64,000 nt of DNA from Lysobacterales bacterium (GTDB lineage Bacteria; Pseudomonadota; Gammaproteobacteria; Xanthomonadales; SZUA-36), in assembly GCA_014238945.1 (NCBI GenBank), contig JABAAB010000026.1, positions 186,001 to 250,000 of the forward strand, read 5' to 3'. The notes beneath the pieces were generated by a model. It saw only the letters and a list, made by a program, of their open reading frames with translations, searched no databases and was not told the DNA's origin. This document shows positions 46,871-56,082 of this stretch, one piece after another. A program made the position numbers and the translations under genes. The first letter of the stretch is position 1; every line of letters starts with the position of its first letter.

Positions 46871-47920
46871 TTGAACCACAAACAGACTGCAAAAATCTGT
46901 CTGCTGGTAATATTGGTATTGCAATTTGCCGTGTCCAGTACCTGGGCAGCAGAAGATCTTTATTCCGGGGAAGTCATAGTGGGCAGCCAGGGGGTAGAGG
47001 ACCGAAATGAAGCCATTCCGGCAGCGTTGATCAGGGTGTTGCAAAAACTCAGCGGTCAGCGGGAGTTACCCGTCTCACCGGCATTTGAAGATGCACTTGC
47101 TAATGCTGAACGTCTGCTGTATTCCTTTCACTATCGAAACAATGATCGGGTTGGTGCCAATGGTGACGTGACCCGGGAGTTACGCCTGATTGCCCGTTTT
47201 ATGCCAGCCGAAGTTGATGCACTGGTTCTTCTGATTGGTCTTCCGCGCTGGCAGCATCTACGACCGGCCATTCAGATCTGGGTGGTAATTGACGATGGTC
47301 TGAATCGTCGGTTAAAGCCCTTGGAGTATCAATATGCCTGGGAAGCTATGGAGGGTGTTGCCGGAATGCGTGGACTTCCGATAACCTGGCCATCATTAGA
47401 TGATGAGGAGCTTCAGTTGATCGATATGCGCTTGGTTTGGGGTGGCTATGCAGACTACCTGATAGAAAAAGGGGCTCCGGCCGACGGTGTATTGATCGTT
47501 GCGGCACGCCGTGAGGGCCCTCAATGGGTGTTGCGCTGGAATCTTGCAAATGACGGGCATACCTGGAGTTGGCGTAATGTCGATCAAGAGTTGATGTTCG
47601 CGCTGGTAGAAGGTGTACACCGGGTAGTTAACCAGGTTGCGGCCTTAAACAGTATTGCCAGCGAAGACCAGGGACAATGGGTGATAACCATGGTTGTTGA
47701 TGATTTACACAGTGCGAGTGACTACACGAGATGTCTTGTTTATTTGCAAAGTCAAAGCCTGGTGACGGATGTTGAAATTCTGGGTGCAGAGCCAGGTCGT
47801 GTACATTTTCGCTTACAACTCAACGCGGCACCGACTTATGTGGCCCAGGCACTTAATCGGGATTCTGTATTGCTGTCGGTAGGGGCCGAAAATATGTTTG
47901 AATACAGGTTTTTGCAATAA
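46871..47920 (+). CDS. DUF2066 domain secreted protein
   Basis: 349 residues with an N-terminal signal peptide (CLLVILVLQFAVSSTWA, cleavage near 24). The rest fits the DUF2066 family, of unknown function, which is regularly found just upstream of perM and hda in Gammaproteobacteria. The TTG at 46871 gives a complete signal peptide; the ribosome site is weak. Its stop overlaps the perM start as TAATG. Periplasmic location is predicted; nothing more can be said about activity. Confidence 0.82.
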   Translation: MNHKQTAKICLLVILVLQFAVSSTWAAEDLYSGEVIVGSQGVEDRNEAIPAALIRVLQKLSGQRELPVSPAFEDALANAERLLYSFHYRNNDRVGANGDVTRELRLIARFMPAEVDALVLLIGLPRWQHLRPAIQIWVVIDDGLNRRLKPLEYQYAWEAMEGVAGMRGLPITWPSLDDEELQLIDMRLVWGGYADYLIEKGAPADGVLIVAARREGPQWVLRWNLANDGHTWSWRNVDQELMFALVEGVHRVVNQVAALNSIASEDQGQWVITMVVDDLHSASDYTRCLVYLQSQSLVTDVEILGAEPGRVHFRLQLNAAPTYVAQALNRDSVLLSVGAENMFEYRFLQ

Positions 47921-49002
47921 TGGCTTCTGATTCCAGAAATTGGTTGACGTTGGTCCTGGTAGCTGGTGGCGGGTGGCTGGTCTACCTGCTCGCCCCGGTG
48001 ATCACACCATTCGCTGTCTCTGCGATGCTGGCCTATCTGGGAGATCCACTGGTGGATCGTTTGGAACGGGCTTCAGTAAAAAACTGGAAAGTAGGCCGGT
48101 CACTGGCAGTCACTGTGGTGTTCACCCTGATTTTAACGGTACTTGTACTCCTGCTTGTGATCATTATCCCAATGTTGGTAGAGCAAATTCGTTTGCTGGT
48201 AGAGAGGTTTCCTCAGTGGATTGACTGGTTTTCTGCCACGGCACTGCCGTGGCTGGCCGGGCAGGCAGGCTTGGAAATGAAGGGGTTCGACCCGGCACAA
48301 TTTTCCGGGATGTTGCAGGAATACTGGAAAGAAATCAGCACTGCTGCCTTCAACGTGATCGATCTTATTTCGCGCGGCGGGCTGGCTCTGGCATCCTGGC
48401 TGGCAAACCTCATTCTGATTCCCGTAGTTACCTTTTACTTGTTAAGGGACTGGGATTTGCTCAGGAGAGGGATACAGGATTTGTTGCCACGAAACATCGA
48501 AGGTAATACCAGTCAGCTGGCCGCTGAGATTGATGAGGTGTTGAGTGCTTTCATACGTGGACAGCTGATGGTAATGGTGGCACTCGGCGTTATTTATTTT
48601 GTGGGGCTGTCACTGGTTGGAATCGAATTGGCGTTTCTGATAGGAATGGGTGCCGGATTGCTGAGTGTGGTGCCTTATCTGGGTTCTATTATTGGTGTAA
48701 TTGTTGCTGCCGGTGCTGCCATGTTTCAATTTCACGATGTCTTCCACCTGGTCATGGTATTGCTCGTTTTTGGTCTGGGTCAGATGGCGGAGGGCATGTT
48801 TTTAACTCCAAAGCTTGTAGGTGACAGGATCGGTTTGCACCCTGTTACGGTGATATTTGCCGTATTGGCCGGGGGACAAATATTTGGTTTTCTTGGGATT
48901 TTGTTGGCTCTGCCTGTGGCAGCTGCCTTGAATGTACTGGTACGACATGTACATCAACGATATCGTCAAAGTGAAATTTACAACACACCTGGGGAGTCCT
49001 GA
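47920..49002 (+). CDS. perM: AI-2E/PerM-family membrane transporter
   Basis: 360-residue polytopic membrane protein of the AI-2E transporter (PerM/TqsA) family. It has about eight membrane segments, with the family patterns VITPFAVSAMLAYLGDPLVD near the start and VPYLGSIIGVIVAAGAAMFQF, GQMAEGMFLTPKLVGDRIGLHP and ILLALPVAAALNVL near the end. The substrate is not predictable; autoinducer and sodium/proton exchange roles are known for members. It is coupled to the DUF2066 gene and 6 bases before hda. Confidence 0.92.
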   Translation: MASDSRNWLTLVLVAGGGWLVYLLAPVITPFAVSAMLAYLGDPLVDRLERASVKNWKVGRSLAVTVVFTLILTVLVLLLVIIIPMLVEQIRLLVERFPQWIDWFSATALPWLAGQAGLEMKGFDPAQFSGMLQEYWKEISTAAFNVIDLISRGGLALASWLANLILIPVVTFYLLRDWDLLRRGIQDLLPRNIEGNTSQLAAEIDEVLSAFIRGQLMVMVALGVIYFVGLSLVGIELAFLIGMGAGLLSVVPYLGSIIGVIVAAGAAMFQFHDVFHLVMVLLVFGLGQMAEGMFLTPKLVGDRIGLHPVTVIFAVLAGGQIFGFLGILLALPVAAALNVLVRHVHQRYRQSEIYNTPGES

Positions 49003-49008
49003 TCAGGT

Positions 49009-49728
49009 ATGTTATTTTCCCCGCAAATACCCCTGCAACTTACACCAAACCGTGACGGTCGTCTTGATGAATTTGTTATCGGGCCGAACGGTGCCGTCGT
49101 CGAGGCCCTGAAGCATGCTCTCAATGAGCCTGGATCTCATATTTTTCTTCACGGTCCCCAGGCCAGCGGCAAAACTTTTCTGCTCAATGCTTTGTGTCAG
49201 GAGATCAGGGAGCGACAGGGCAGGGCATTTTATCTTGCCTTGAAACGGATACCAAATGATGCAATCGATTCATTGCAAGGACTTGAGAATATGGATCTGG
49301 TGTGCGTGGATGACCTGCACATAGTTGCAGGTGACGCCATCTGGGAGGAAGCATTATTTCATTGCTTCAACCGCATAAAAAAGGCCAATGGCAAGTTGGT
49401 GATCAGCAGTCTTGAGCGTCTTTCGGCCATAAATATCAAATTACCGGACTTGGCGTCTCGACTGTCCTGGGGTCTCAGAATGCCGTTGCTGCCCTTGGCA
49501 GACAATGACAAAATACATGTATTGGACAGGCACAGTATGGCACTGGGTGTCAGCCTGCCTGAGGAAGTAAAGCAATATCTTCTCAAACACCATGACCGCA
49601 GTTTGACAGCCCTGATCAGAACGGTGGAAGATTTACATCGCGCTGCATTGACCAATAAACGACGGATAACAGTTCCACTGTTGCGTGAGGTGCTCAAGGC
49701 AGCAAAAGGATCCGAAGCAGAGTCGTGA
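49009..49728 (+). CDS. hda: DnaA inactivator Hda
   Basis: 239-residue AAA+ protein related to DnaA domain III. With the beta clamp it stimulates ATP hydrolysis by DnaA after initiation. The short clamp-binding sequence is near the start (QIPLQLTP), the Walker A is GPQASGKT (49-56), and the Walker B is LVCVDDLHI. The position after perM is typical of the class. Confidence 0.95.
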   Translation: MLFSPQIPLQLTPNRDGRLDEFVIGPNGAVVEALKHALNEPGSHIFLHGPQASGKTFLLNALCQEIRERQGRAFYLALKRIPNDAIDSLQGLENMDLVCVDDLHIVAGDAIWEEALFHCFNRIKKANGKLVISSLERLSAINIKLPDLASRLSWGLRMPLLPLADNDKIHVLDRHSMALGVSLPEEVKQYLLKHHDRSLTALIRTVEDLHRAALTNKRRITVPLLREVLKAAKGSEAES

Positions 49729-49767
49729 ATTGGTGGTGGTTGAGAGTCAATCAACGGAGTAAGTGAC

Positions 49768-50541
49768 ATGTTGACAAAATCACAAATAACCAAGAACTGG
49801 CTGCCTCGCTATACTGGCATGCCCCTGCAGAATTTTGGCAGTCATATCCTGTTAACCAATTTCGGCAATTATGTGCAGCGGTTCTCCAGCATGTTTGACT
49901 GCAAAATTTATGGAAAGGGAAGGGCAATGCAGGCCGCAACCAATGATGACGGTTTGACCATTATCAATTTTGGTATCGGTTCCAGTAATGCGGCGACCAT
50001 TATGGACTTATTAAGCGCCATCTCGCCCAAAGGTGTGTTGTTTCTTGGTAAATGCGGTGGTCTGAAGAAATCCTCTGAAATTGGTCATTTTATTTTGCCG
50101 ATTGCTGCCATAAGAGGTGAAGGAACATCCAATGATTATTTCCCACCAGAAGTGCCGGCATTACCTTCGTTCAAGTTGCATAAATTTGTGTCAGACAAGA
50201 TTCTTGCGCACAAAGTGGATTATCGTACCGGCGTGATCTACACAACCAATCGCCGGGTTTGGGAACATGACGAGCGCTTTCACGCGCGACTGAGTGATAT
50301 GACCTGTATTGGAATCGACATGGAAACGGCCACCCTTTTTATTGCCGGTCATTACAATGAAATTGCACGAGGTGCATTGTTACTGGTTTCGGATGTGCCC
50401 GTGACACCTGATGGTGTTAAAACTGAAAAGTCGGACAAAATGGTAACAGCCAATTGGGTAGATCTTCACCTGCAGATCGGGGTTGAAGCCATGACACAAC
50501 TGGGTCAACAGGGCGAAAAAATAAAACATTTCCGTTATTGA
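49768..50541 (+). CDS. amn: AMP nucleosidase, short form
   Basis: Nucleoside-phosphorylase-fold enzyme of 257 residues that should hydrolyse AMP to adenine and ribose-5-phosphate. It has GIGSSNAATIMDLLSA, LGKCGGLKKSSEIGHFILP, DIMETAT-type IGIDMETATLFIAG and the final VSDVPVTPDGVKTEKSD. It matches the short form without the N-terminal regulatory domain of the 480-residue E. coli Amn. AMP nucleosidase rather than a phosphorylase is favoured by overall pattern; it could also act on other nucleotides. A hairpin terminator follows. Confidence 0.86.
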   Translation: MLTKSQITKNWLPRYTGMPLQNFGSHILLTNFGNYVQRFSSMFDCKIYGKGRAMQAATNDDGLTIINFGIGSSNAATIMDLLSAISPKGVLFLGKCGGLKKSSEIGHFILPIAAIRGEGTSNDYFPPEVPALPSFKLHKFVSDKILAHKVDYRTGVIYTTNRRVWEHDERFHARLSDMTCIGIDMETATLFIAGHYNEIARGALLLVSDVPVTPDGVKTEKSDKMVTANWVDLHLQIGVEAMTQLGQQGEKIKHFRY

Positions 50542-50547
50542 TATGCG

Positions 50548-50571
50548 AAGGGCCGCAAACGCGGCCCTTTC
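50548..50571 (+). terminator. Hairpin terminator between amn and the DUF3352 gene
   Basis: AAGGGCCGC at 50548-50556 pairs perfectly with GCGGCCCTT at 50561-50569 around an AAAC loop. The T tract is short. Lying between two convergent stop codons, it could end transcription from either side. Confidence 0.75.
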
Positions 50572-50590
50572 ATGCTTTGTACGTACCGTG

Positions 50591-52321
50591 TTACTTGAAC
50601 ATGATGCGATTGTCGATGATCAGACCATTGCCGGTGAAACTCATATCCAGTCTGGAGTCACCCAGTAAGGATGTATAGGACTGTTTGATGGCCTGCGCAA
50701 ACTCATACTCAAAGTCATCTCCGGACTGCGTGTCATTTTCCGCTGCGCCCCACATATCCATCATGTAAGGGTACAGTGCCATCTGCCGTGCTGAATCATA
50801 GGAAACAGAGAAGAAAGTACCCTCGTTCCGGGATTGGACGGACATGAAGTTTTCAAGCTCGCCTGCACCTTCATTGCCGAACGACAAACCGATCCCGCTG
50901 CTACTCATCAGGGCAAACAGATTGAGGTTTTGGGCCTCGGGAATGCGTAACATTTCAGATGGGATTTTTACTGGTGCCGATTGGTTGGCCAGGTCAAGGT
51001 TGTCAATACCGGGGATCAGCATGCTGGCCATACCGACAAATATCTCAGGCTTGTCCACATGTAAGGCGAGCATCCCTTTACCCTGCGACTCGGAAGAACC
51101 GGGGTTGAAGTCATCGACGCTGATCCTAATGCCATTGAGATTGTTAACCATGGGTGGCATTGGAATACTCAGTTGGGTCGCCAATTGCTCAGCGTTCCTG
51201 TTTAACTCCTGAAGCATGTCACATTGGTATGGATATGCGATAACTGCATTGACCTTCTCGAGTACAAAACTGCGTAGCTTACCCACCTGCACAGCCAAAG
51301 AAGCAGTCAGTATCTGGTCACCTTTCTCAGCGATCGGTGTGTCGGATACCAGGCCGGCCAGGCCACGCGCAAGCGTGCTTTCCAGTTCGAGTTCATATCT
51401 CATGGCGATTTCGTTGGTGGTCAGTATGGTTGTGCCAGCAGTAAATCTGGGTGCTTTTGCCAGCATTGCCCTGGCTTCGTCAGCACAGGTCGCGTCCAGG
51501 GAAACCAATTCAAAAGACATTTCCTCTGGAAGATAGGAATGGGTGGCACTGTCGGCCTTCATTAATTCATCGGCCAGTTTTTGCAGGTCCACGATTCCTG
51601 AACCATATCCGGTGTAGCCCTTCTCATGGTTCAGAGTAGCCAGGGCGTTTGTTGATGCCATGCTTTGGGCTGGCAAATCCTGGCCCAAAAAGGAAGCCAG
51701 CAATCTGTCTTCAGCGCTGACAGGAAAAACACTGACCGCAAGTTGTTGATCCAGAATTGCGATGTATAAACCCAATGGCCGTCCCTCTTCCGCAATCTTC
51801 CAATAGGCATTGCCATTGGATGTCTCCACCGGAATTTCGGTCCCCATTTTTGTTTCAATTCGGGCGATGGCATCGCGTAATATCTGTGCGTCAATCAACT
51901 CAAATCGTGCTGTCGGAAAGGCACCAATTGCGTAGATTGCGTGGTGTGCCCGCAGTGATATTCCCAACCTTCCGAGGCTACCTGAATCGACGCTTCCACC
52001 CAGCTCATCCAGAATTGCTGTGGCGAGTGAGGCACCTTGATTGCCTTCATATTTTCCCGTTTCGTAATCTAAACTGAATTGCGCCAGGCGTTTCGAAATG
52101 ACATCAATCACCGGTTGGATTCGTGATACAAACGCATCCGAAACCTCCTGGGGTACTGATTCCAGGTTTGCAAAAACATATGCGGAGTCTGCGGGTACAA
52201 AGGCCAGCAGGGGGTTGGTATTTTCCTTAACCGCTGCAACGGTCTGTTCAGATTCCTTGGTGCAGGCGCTGACAATTAATGCGGTGCCTGTTATCAAGGC
52301 GATTACTTGCGGGAATTTCAT
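50591..52321 (-). CDS. DUF3352 domain lipoprotein
   Basis: 576-residue exported protein. The signal peptide ends in the lipobox VSAC followed by TKESEQTVAAV, so it is a lipoprotein. The body fits DUF3352-type proteins: LLAFVPADSAYVFANLESVP at the start, repeated alpha/beta blocks and ALMSSSGIGLSFGNEG near the end. Function is unknown. It stands alone on the minus strand behind a palindromic promoter candidate (52355-52376). A GAGGA ribosome site lies shortly before the ATG at 52321. Confidence 0.75.
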   Translation of the reverse strand: MKFPQVIALITGTALIVSACTKESEQTVAAVKENTNPLLAFVPADSAYVFANLESVPQEVSDAFVSRIQPVIDVISKRLAQFSLDYETGKYEGNQGASLATAILDELGGSVDSGSLGRLGISLRAHHAIYAIGAFPTARFELIDAQILRDAIARIETKMGTEIPVETSNGNAYWKIAEEGRPLGLYIAILDQQLAVSVFPVSAEDRLLASFLGQDLPAQSMASTNALATLNHEKGYTGYGSGIVDLQKLADELMKADSATHSYLPEEMSFELVSLDATCADEARAMLAKAPRFTAGTTILTTNEIAMRYELELESTLARGLAGLVSDTPIAEKGDQILTASLAVQVGKLRSFVLEKVNAVIAYPYQCDMLQELNRNAEQLATQLSIPMPPMVNNLNGIRISVDDFNPGSSESQGKGMLALHVDKPEIFVGMASMLIPGIDNLDLANQSAPVKIPSEMLRIPEAQNLNLFALMSSSGIGLSFGNEGAGELENFMSVQSRNEGTFFSVSYDSARQMALYPYMMDMWGAAENDTQSGDDFEYEFAQAIKQSYTSLLGDSRLDMSFTGNGLIIDNRIMFK

Positions 52322-52354
52322 GGTGCTGGAGTCCTCTGTACAGTTTATGTTTAG

Positions 52355-52376
52355 GTGTTATACCACAGTATAACAC
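52355..52376 (-). promoter_or_regulatory. Palindromic promoter/operator candidate of the DUF3352 gene
   Basis: GTGTTATA and TATAACAC form a perfect inverted repeat around six bases. Read toward the gene it holds TATAAC, a 5-of-6 -10 element, 17 bases after TTGTGC, a weak -35. The palindrome would cover the promoter, so a repressor site is plausible. Confidence 0.45.
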
Positions 52377-52396
52377 TAAGCACAATCAGGAAGAGA

Positions 52397-52424
52397 AATT
52401 TATCAGGTTATTACCTGATAAATT
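52397..52424. terminator. Perfect 11-bp inverted repeat after pntB
   Basis: AATTTATCAGG (52397-52407) and CCTGATAAATT (52414-52424) are perfectly complementary around TTATTA. It lies 20 bases past the pntB stop and ends in TTTCTCTT on that strand, so it may act as a weak terminator. Its core TTATCAGG/CCTGATAA is the same 8-mer as in the palindromes at 13381-13408. Confidence 0.5.
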
Positions 52425-52443
52425 ATCATTCCCGGAAACCGGT

Positions 52444-53844
52444 TCAGAGAGTCTTGACGCCCGCGATCAATTTCTGGGCTACATCCTGGGCATCGCCGTA
52501 ACACATACGCGTGTTGTCTTCAAAAAACAGCAGATTTTCAATACCGGAGAATCCGGTTCCCTGGCCGCGTTTGATCACGAATACATTGCTGGCTGCATCA
52601 GCATCAAGTATCGGCATTCCGTAAATTGGACTGGAAGTATCCTTGCGTGCCGCCGGGTTAACCACATCATTTGCACCAATAACGAGTGCCACATCTGCAT
52701 TCGGAAACTGACTATTTATATCTTCAAGGTCATAAATCAGGTCGTAGGGCACACCGGCTTCGGCCAGCAATACGTTCATATGGCCAGGCATACGGCCCGC
52801 GACAGGGTGAATTGCAAAACTCACTCGAACCCCTTTGTCCTGCAGCACCTTGGTCAATTCCCATACCTTGTGTTGAGCCTGCGCCACCGCCATTCCGTAG
52901 CCAGGTACAATAATGACAGTTTCGGCATAAGCCATGGTAATTGCGGCATCAGCGGCTTCAATCGCCTTCATGCTGCCGCTGACTTCAACACCACCCCCAC
53001 CACCGTCGTCACCGGTTCCAAAGCTTGAAAACAGAACATTCCCAAGTGAGCGGTTCATGGCGGTAGCCATCAGTTGGGTAAGCAATGTGCCCGCCGAGCC
53101 TACCACTATGCCCGCGATCATCATGGCGGGATTTTGTAGCACAAATCCTTCAAATCCCACAGCAAGACCAGTCAGCGCGTTATATAGAGAGATCACTACT
53201 GGCATATCCGCGCCACCGATGGGTATGGTCATCAATACACCGACCAGCAAGGCCAGGCCAAAGAATGCGAGCAGTTCATTTTGCCCAAAGCTGTCTCCGG
53301 TCAACAGCCAGCCAAAATAGAGCAGGGCGGCAAAAACGACCATGTTGAACAATTGCTGACCCTTGAAACGATATACTTTTCGCATCCATCCCTGCAATTT
53401 GGCAAAGGCGATCAGGGAGCCGGAAAAAGCGATGGTGCCGATCAGGGCGCCCAGCACTGCCAGCACCTGGCTCACTGGGCCCGAATGGGTCAGTTCACCG
53501 CCCGCGGACAAACGTATCAGTTCCACCGCGGCGATCGCAGCCGCAGAACCACCACCCATACCGTTATACAATGCAATCATCTGTGGCATGTCGGTCATCG
53601 CAACACGCTTACCGGTCCACCAGGCAAGTACACCACCCACAAAGATTGCTGACGTCATCAGGACATAATTGTGCATACCCGGGTAGGTGAAAGAGATCGC
53701 GGTTGCTGCGAACATACCGATACCGGCCCACACTATGCCTCGTCTGGCCGTTACTGGTGAGGACATGGCTTTCAGGCCCAGGATAAACAGGATGGCTGCA
53801 CCGAAGTAGACAACCTGAATTAGTAATTCTATGTTGATGCCCAT
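52444..53844 (-). CDS. pntB: NAD(P) transhydrogenase subunit beta PntB
   Basis: Inner-membrane subunit of proton-translocating transhydrogenase, 466 residues. About nine membrane segments come first (ILGLKAMSSPVTARRG, GAADMPVVISLYNALTGLAVG), then the NADP(H)-binding domain III with IVPGYGMAVAQAQHKVWEL, GRMPGHMNVLLAEAGVPYD and GANDVVNPAARKD. It is last of the pntAA-pntAB-pntB operon, two bases behind pntAB. Confidence 0.97.
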   Translation of the reverse strand: MGINIELLIQVVYFGAAILFILGLKAMSSPVTARRGIVWAGIGMFAATAISFTYPGMHNYVLMTSAIFVGGVLAWWTGKRVAMTDMPQMIALYNGMGGGSAAAIAAVELIRLSAGGELTHSGPVSQVLAVLGALIGTIAFSGSLIAFAKLQGWMRKVYRFKGQQLFNMVVFAALLYFGWLLTGDSFGQNELLAFFGLALLVGVLMTIPIGGADMPVVISLYNALTGLAVGFEGFVLQNPAMMIAGIVVGSAGTLLTQLMATAMNRSLGNVLFSSFGTGDDGGGGGVEVSGSMKAIEAADAAITMAYAETVIIVPGYGMAVAQAQHKVWELTKVLQDKGVRVSFAIHPVAGRMPGHMNVLLAEAGVPYDLIYDLEDINSQFPNADVALVIGANDVVNPAARKDTSSPIYGMPILDADAASNVFVIKRGQGTGFSGIENLLFFEDNTRMCYGDAQDVAQKLIAGVKTL

Positions 53845-53846
53845 AT

Positions 53847-54137
53847 CTATTTATCCTTGTCCTTGGTGGATTTGAACATCTCCAACATACGTTCGGTGAC
53901 TACATAACCACCAACGGCGTTACCGGCACCGAGTAAGACAGCGATAAATCCGATAATTTTTTCCAGGTCCGATTCGGCATGACCCAATGCGACCATTGCA
54001 CCAACCAGTACAATTCCGTGAACAAAATTTGAACCGGACATCAGGGGCGTGTGCAGGATAGTCGGAACTTTTGAAATAATTTCATATCCGGTAAAAGCTG
54101 CCAGCATAAAAATGTATAAGGCGACAAATCCTTCCAT
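53847..54137 (-). CDS. pntAB: NAD(P) transhydrogenase alpha-2 subunit (membrane part of PntA)
   Basis: 96-residue membrane protein with three segments (VALYIFMLAAFTGYEIISKVP, FVHGIVLVGAMVALG, KIIGFIAVLLGAGNAVGGY) and the conserved PTILHTPLMSGSN. It corresponds to the C-terminal third of the single PntA of E. coli. The ATG at 54137 has GGGAG upstream and lies one base after the pntAA stop, so longer starts up to 54212 are rejected. Confidence 0.95.
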   Translation of the reverse strand: MEGFVALYIFMLAAFTGYEIISKVPTILHTPLMSGSNFVHGIVLVGAMVALGHAESDLEKIIGFIAVLLGAGNAVGGYVVTERMLEMFKSTKDKDK

Positions 54138-54138
54138 A

Positions 54139-55290
54139 TCAATCTCCCGGTGTGTTATCTGCCGCACTACGGGCGAGCAGATCAGCGGTGGCCGAGTGAA
54201 CAAGCTCGCCATTATAGGTCAGCAATGTGCCGTCTATTACTTCGTCTTCACGGTTGACATTGATGTTGCCGTTTTCAACCAGTAATTCCAGCAAGTTAAT
54301 CAGGTTGCGTGCATACATTTCGCTGGCATGAATTGCGGCTTCTGAGGCAAGATCCAGCGGTCCATCTACCATGACGCCGTTGAGCTTGACCGTGGTTCCC
54401 GGTTCTGTAAGCACGCAATTGCCACCGGATTCTGCTGCAAGGTCAACGATGACCGAGCCAGGACTCATGCCTTCAACCATCTCCTGGCTGATGATTTTTG
54501 GTGCCGGCCTGCCCGGTATGGCAGCCGTTGATATTACGGCATCTGCCTTGGCCAAATGTTCTGCGAGTTTGTCCGCCTGTTGCTGTTTTTCTTCATCCGT
54601 CAGTTCCCTGGCGTAGCCACCTTCACCCTCGGCGTTGACACCGGTGTCGATCATCTTGGCGCCCAGGGATTCGACTTGCTCACGTGCAGCTGCGCGGATG
54701 TCATAGGCCTCGACACGGGCACCCAGACGTTTGGCTGTGGCAATTGCCTGCAAGCCTGCAACACCGGCGCCGATGATGACCACGGAAGCTGGCCTCAATG
54801 TCCCGGCGGCAGTTGTGAGCATGGGAAAAAGCCTTGGTGCCAGTGTGGCAGCCCTTAATACCGCCTTGTACCCGGCCACCGTTGCCTGCGAGGACAATAC
54901 ATCCATGGATTGTGCGCGTGAAATCCTGGGCACCAGTTCCATGGCCAGACAGGCATGCTTGTGTTGGTTGAGTGTTTCGACTATTGCAGCATTTCGATGG
55001 GCGAATACCAAACCCATGCACAGGTGCCCATCAGGCAAATTGGCCAATTGTTCCGTTGCGGGAACCTGTACCCATAACCAGATATCAGCCATGGTCAGGA
55101 TGCTTTGCGTATCATCCAGCAAGGCGCACTCTGAGTATTGCTCATCTGAAAATCCGGCAGCATCGCCGGCACCCTTTTCCACCAGGATCTTAAAGCCCTT
55201 TGTGGCTAGCTTGTTGGCGCTTGCAGGATCCAGCGCCACGCGGCGCTCTCCATCGGTTCGTTCCCTCAGCACCGCAACAGTCAAAGACAT
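54139..55290 (-). CDS. pntAA: NAD(P) transhydrogenase alpha-1 subunit (NAD-binding part of PntA)
   Basis: 383-residue soluble NAD(H)-binding subunit. It has VAVLRERTDGERRVALDPAS at the start, a Rossmann motif VIGAGVAGLQAIATAKRLGA and RPAPKIISQEMVEGMSPGSV near the end. The ATG at 55290 has GGGAGA 7 bases upstream. The split alpha subunit is typical of Alphaproteobacteria and a part of the Gammaproteobacteria; E. coli has a single pntA. Confidence 0.95.
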   Translation of the reverse strand: MSLTVAVLRERTDGERRVALDPASANKLATKGFKILVEKGAGDAAGFSDEQYSECALLDDTQSILTMADIWLWVQVPATEQLANLPDGHLCMGLVFAHRNAAIVETLNQHKHACLAMELVPRISRAQSMDVLSSQATVAGYKAVLRAATLAPRLFPMLTTAAGTLRPASVVIIGAGVAGLQAIATAKRLGARVEAYDIRAAAREQVESLGAKMIDTGVNAEGEGGYARELTDEEKQQQADKLAEHLAKADAVISTAAIPGRPAPKIISQEMVEGMSPGSVIVDLAAESGGNCVLTEPGTTVKLNGVMVDGPLDLASEAAIHASEMYARNLINLLELLVENGNINVNREDEVIDGTLLTYNGELVHSATADLLARSAADNTPGD

Positions 55291-55413
55291 CAGTAGTTCT
55301 CCCTGTCCAGGGACGTAATCGCCCATTGAAATCCGATAATGCAGATGGCGGTATTATCACCCAAAATGGACTCATATTGTAGACTGGAGATAACACGGCC
55401 CTGTTGATTTGGG

Positions 55414-56082
55414 TCAACGCCTGTCGACTACCTCGTCGTTAATGCGTTGCAGCCTGTCGGGAGTACCAATATCGTGCCATTCACCCCTGAATAATTCACC
55501 GGTTATCCTTTGAAGCCGGGCTGCTTCTCGCAACATGGGTACCACCGAGAACCGGCCCGAGTCAGTAGAATTGAAGAATCCCGGGTGATAGATACTGATA
55601 CCACTGAAGGTATACAAGGGTTCGACTTCACAACAAATACGTCCACCCTGCAAGGCGAAGTCACCCCCGCTGTTGTGCAGGGGGTTGGGCACCAGCACCA
55701 GATGTGCATGATCACATTTGATGGCCTTTAGCCTTCTCATGGGGTATTTAGTAAAGACATCACCATTGATCACGGCAAACTGCGTATCACCAAGCAGCGA
55801 CAATGCATTGCTGATACCGCCACCGGTATCGAGTGCACCCGGCGGCTCTTGCGAATAGATAATTTTTATGCCCCAGTCGGACCCATTACCCAGCGTATCC
55901 CTTATCATATCTCCGCAGTGGGCGAGATTGATCACCACTTCAGTGAACCCGGCATCGGACAGGTTTTTCAGATGATGGCTGATCAGGGGCCGGCCTCTTA
56001 CCAGGAGAAGTGGCTTGGGGACCTTGTCCGTCAGCGGTCGCATTCGTTCACCGCGACCGGCTGCCAGAATCATGGCTCGCAT
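55414..56082 (-). CDS. murU: N-acetylmuramate alpha-1-phosphate uridylyltransferase MurU
   Basis: 222-residue nucleotidyltransferase of the anhydromuropeptide recycling route, making UDP-MurNAc without de novo MurA. It begins MRAMILAAGRGERMRPLTD, then KPLLLVRGRPLISHHL, VINGDVFTKYP as metal site, and ends EWHDIGTPDRLQRI. The start overlaps the end of amgK by 13 bases. The two genes together make the Pseudomonas-type recycling pathway, which gives intrinsic fosfomycin tolerance there. Confidence 0.88.
   Translation of the reverse strand: MRAMILAAGRGERMRPLTDKVPKPLLLVRGRPLISHHLKNLSDAGFTEVVINLAHCGDMIRDTLGNGSDWGIKIIYSQEPPGALDTGGGISNALSLLGDTQFAVINGDVFTKYPMRRLKAIKCDHAHLVLVPNPLHNSGGDFALQGGRICCEVEPLYTFSGISIYHPGFFNSTDSGRFSVVPMLREAARLQRITGELFRGEWHDIGTPDRLQRINDEVVDRR

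Noticed and set aside
52279-53028. 249-codon plus-strand frame over pntB and the DUF3352 promoter
   Set aside because: Opposite to the NADP-binding domain of pntB and starting in the DUF3352 gene; chance frame.
54731-55318. 195-codon plus-strand frame over pntAA
   Set aside because: Fully antisense to the Rossmann domain of pntAA, low-complexity Ser/Ala/Pro composition.
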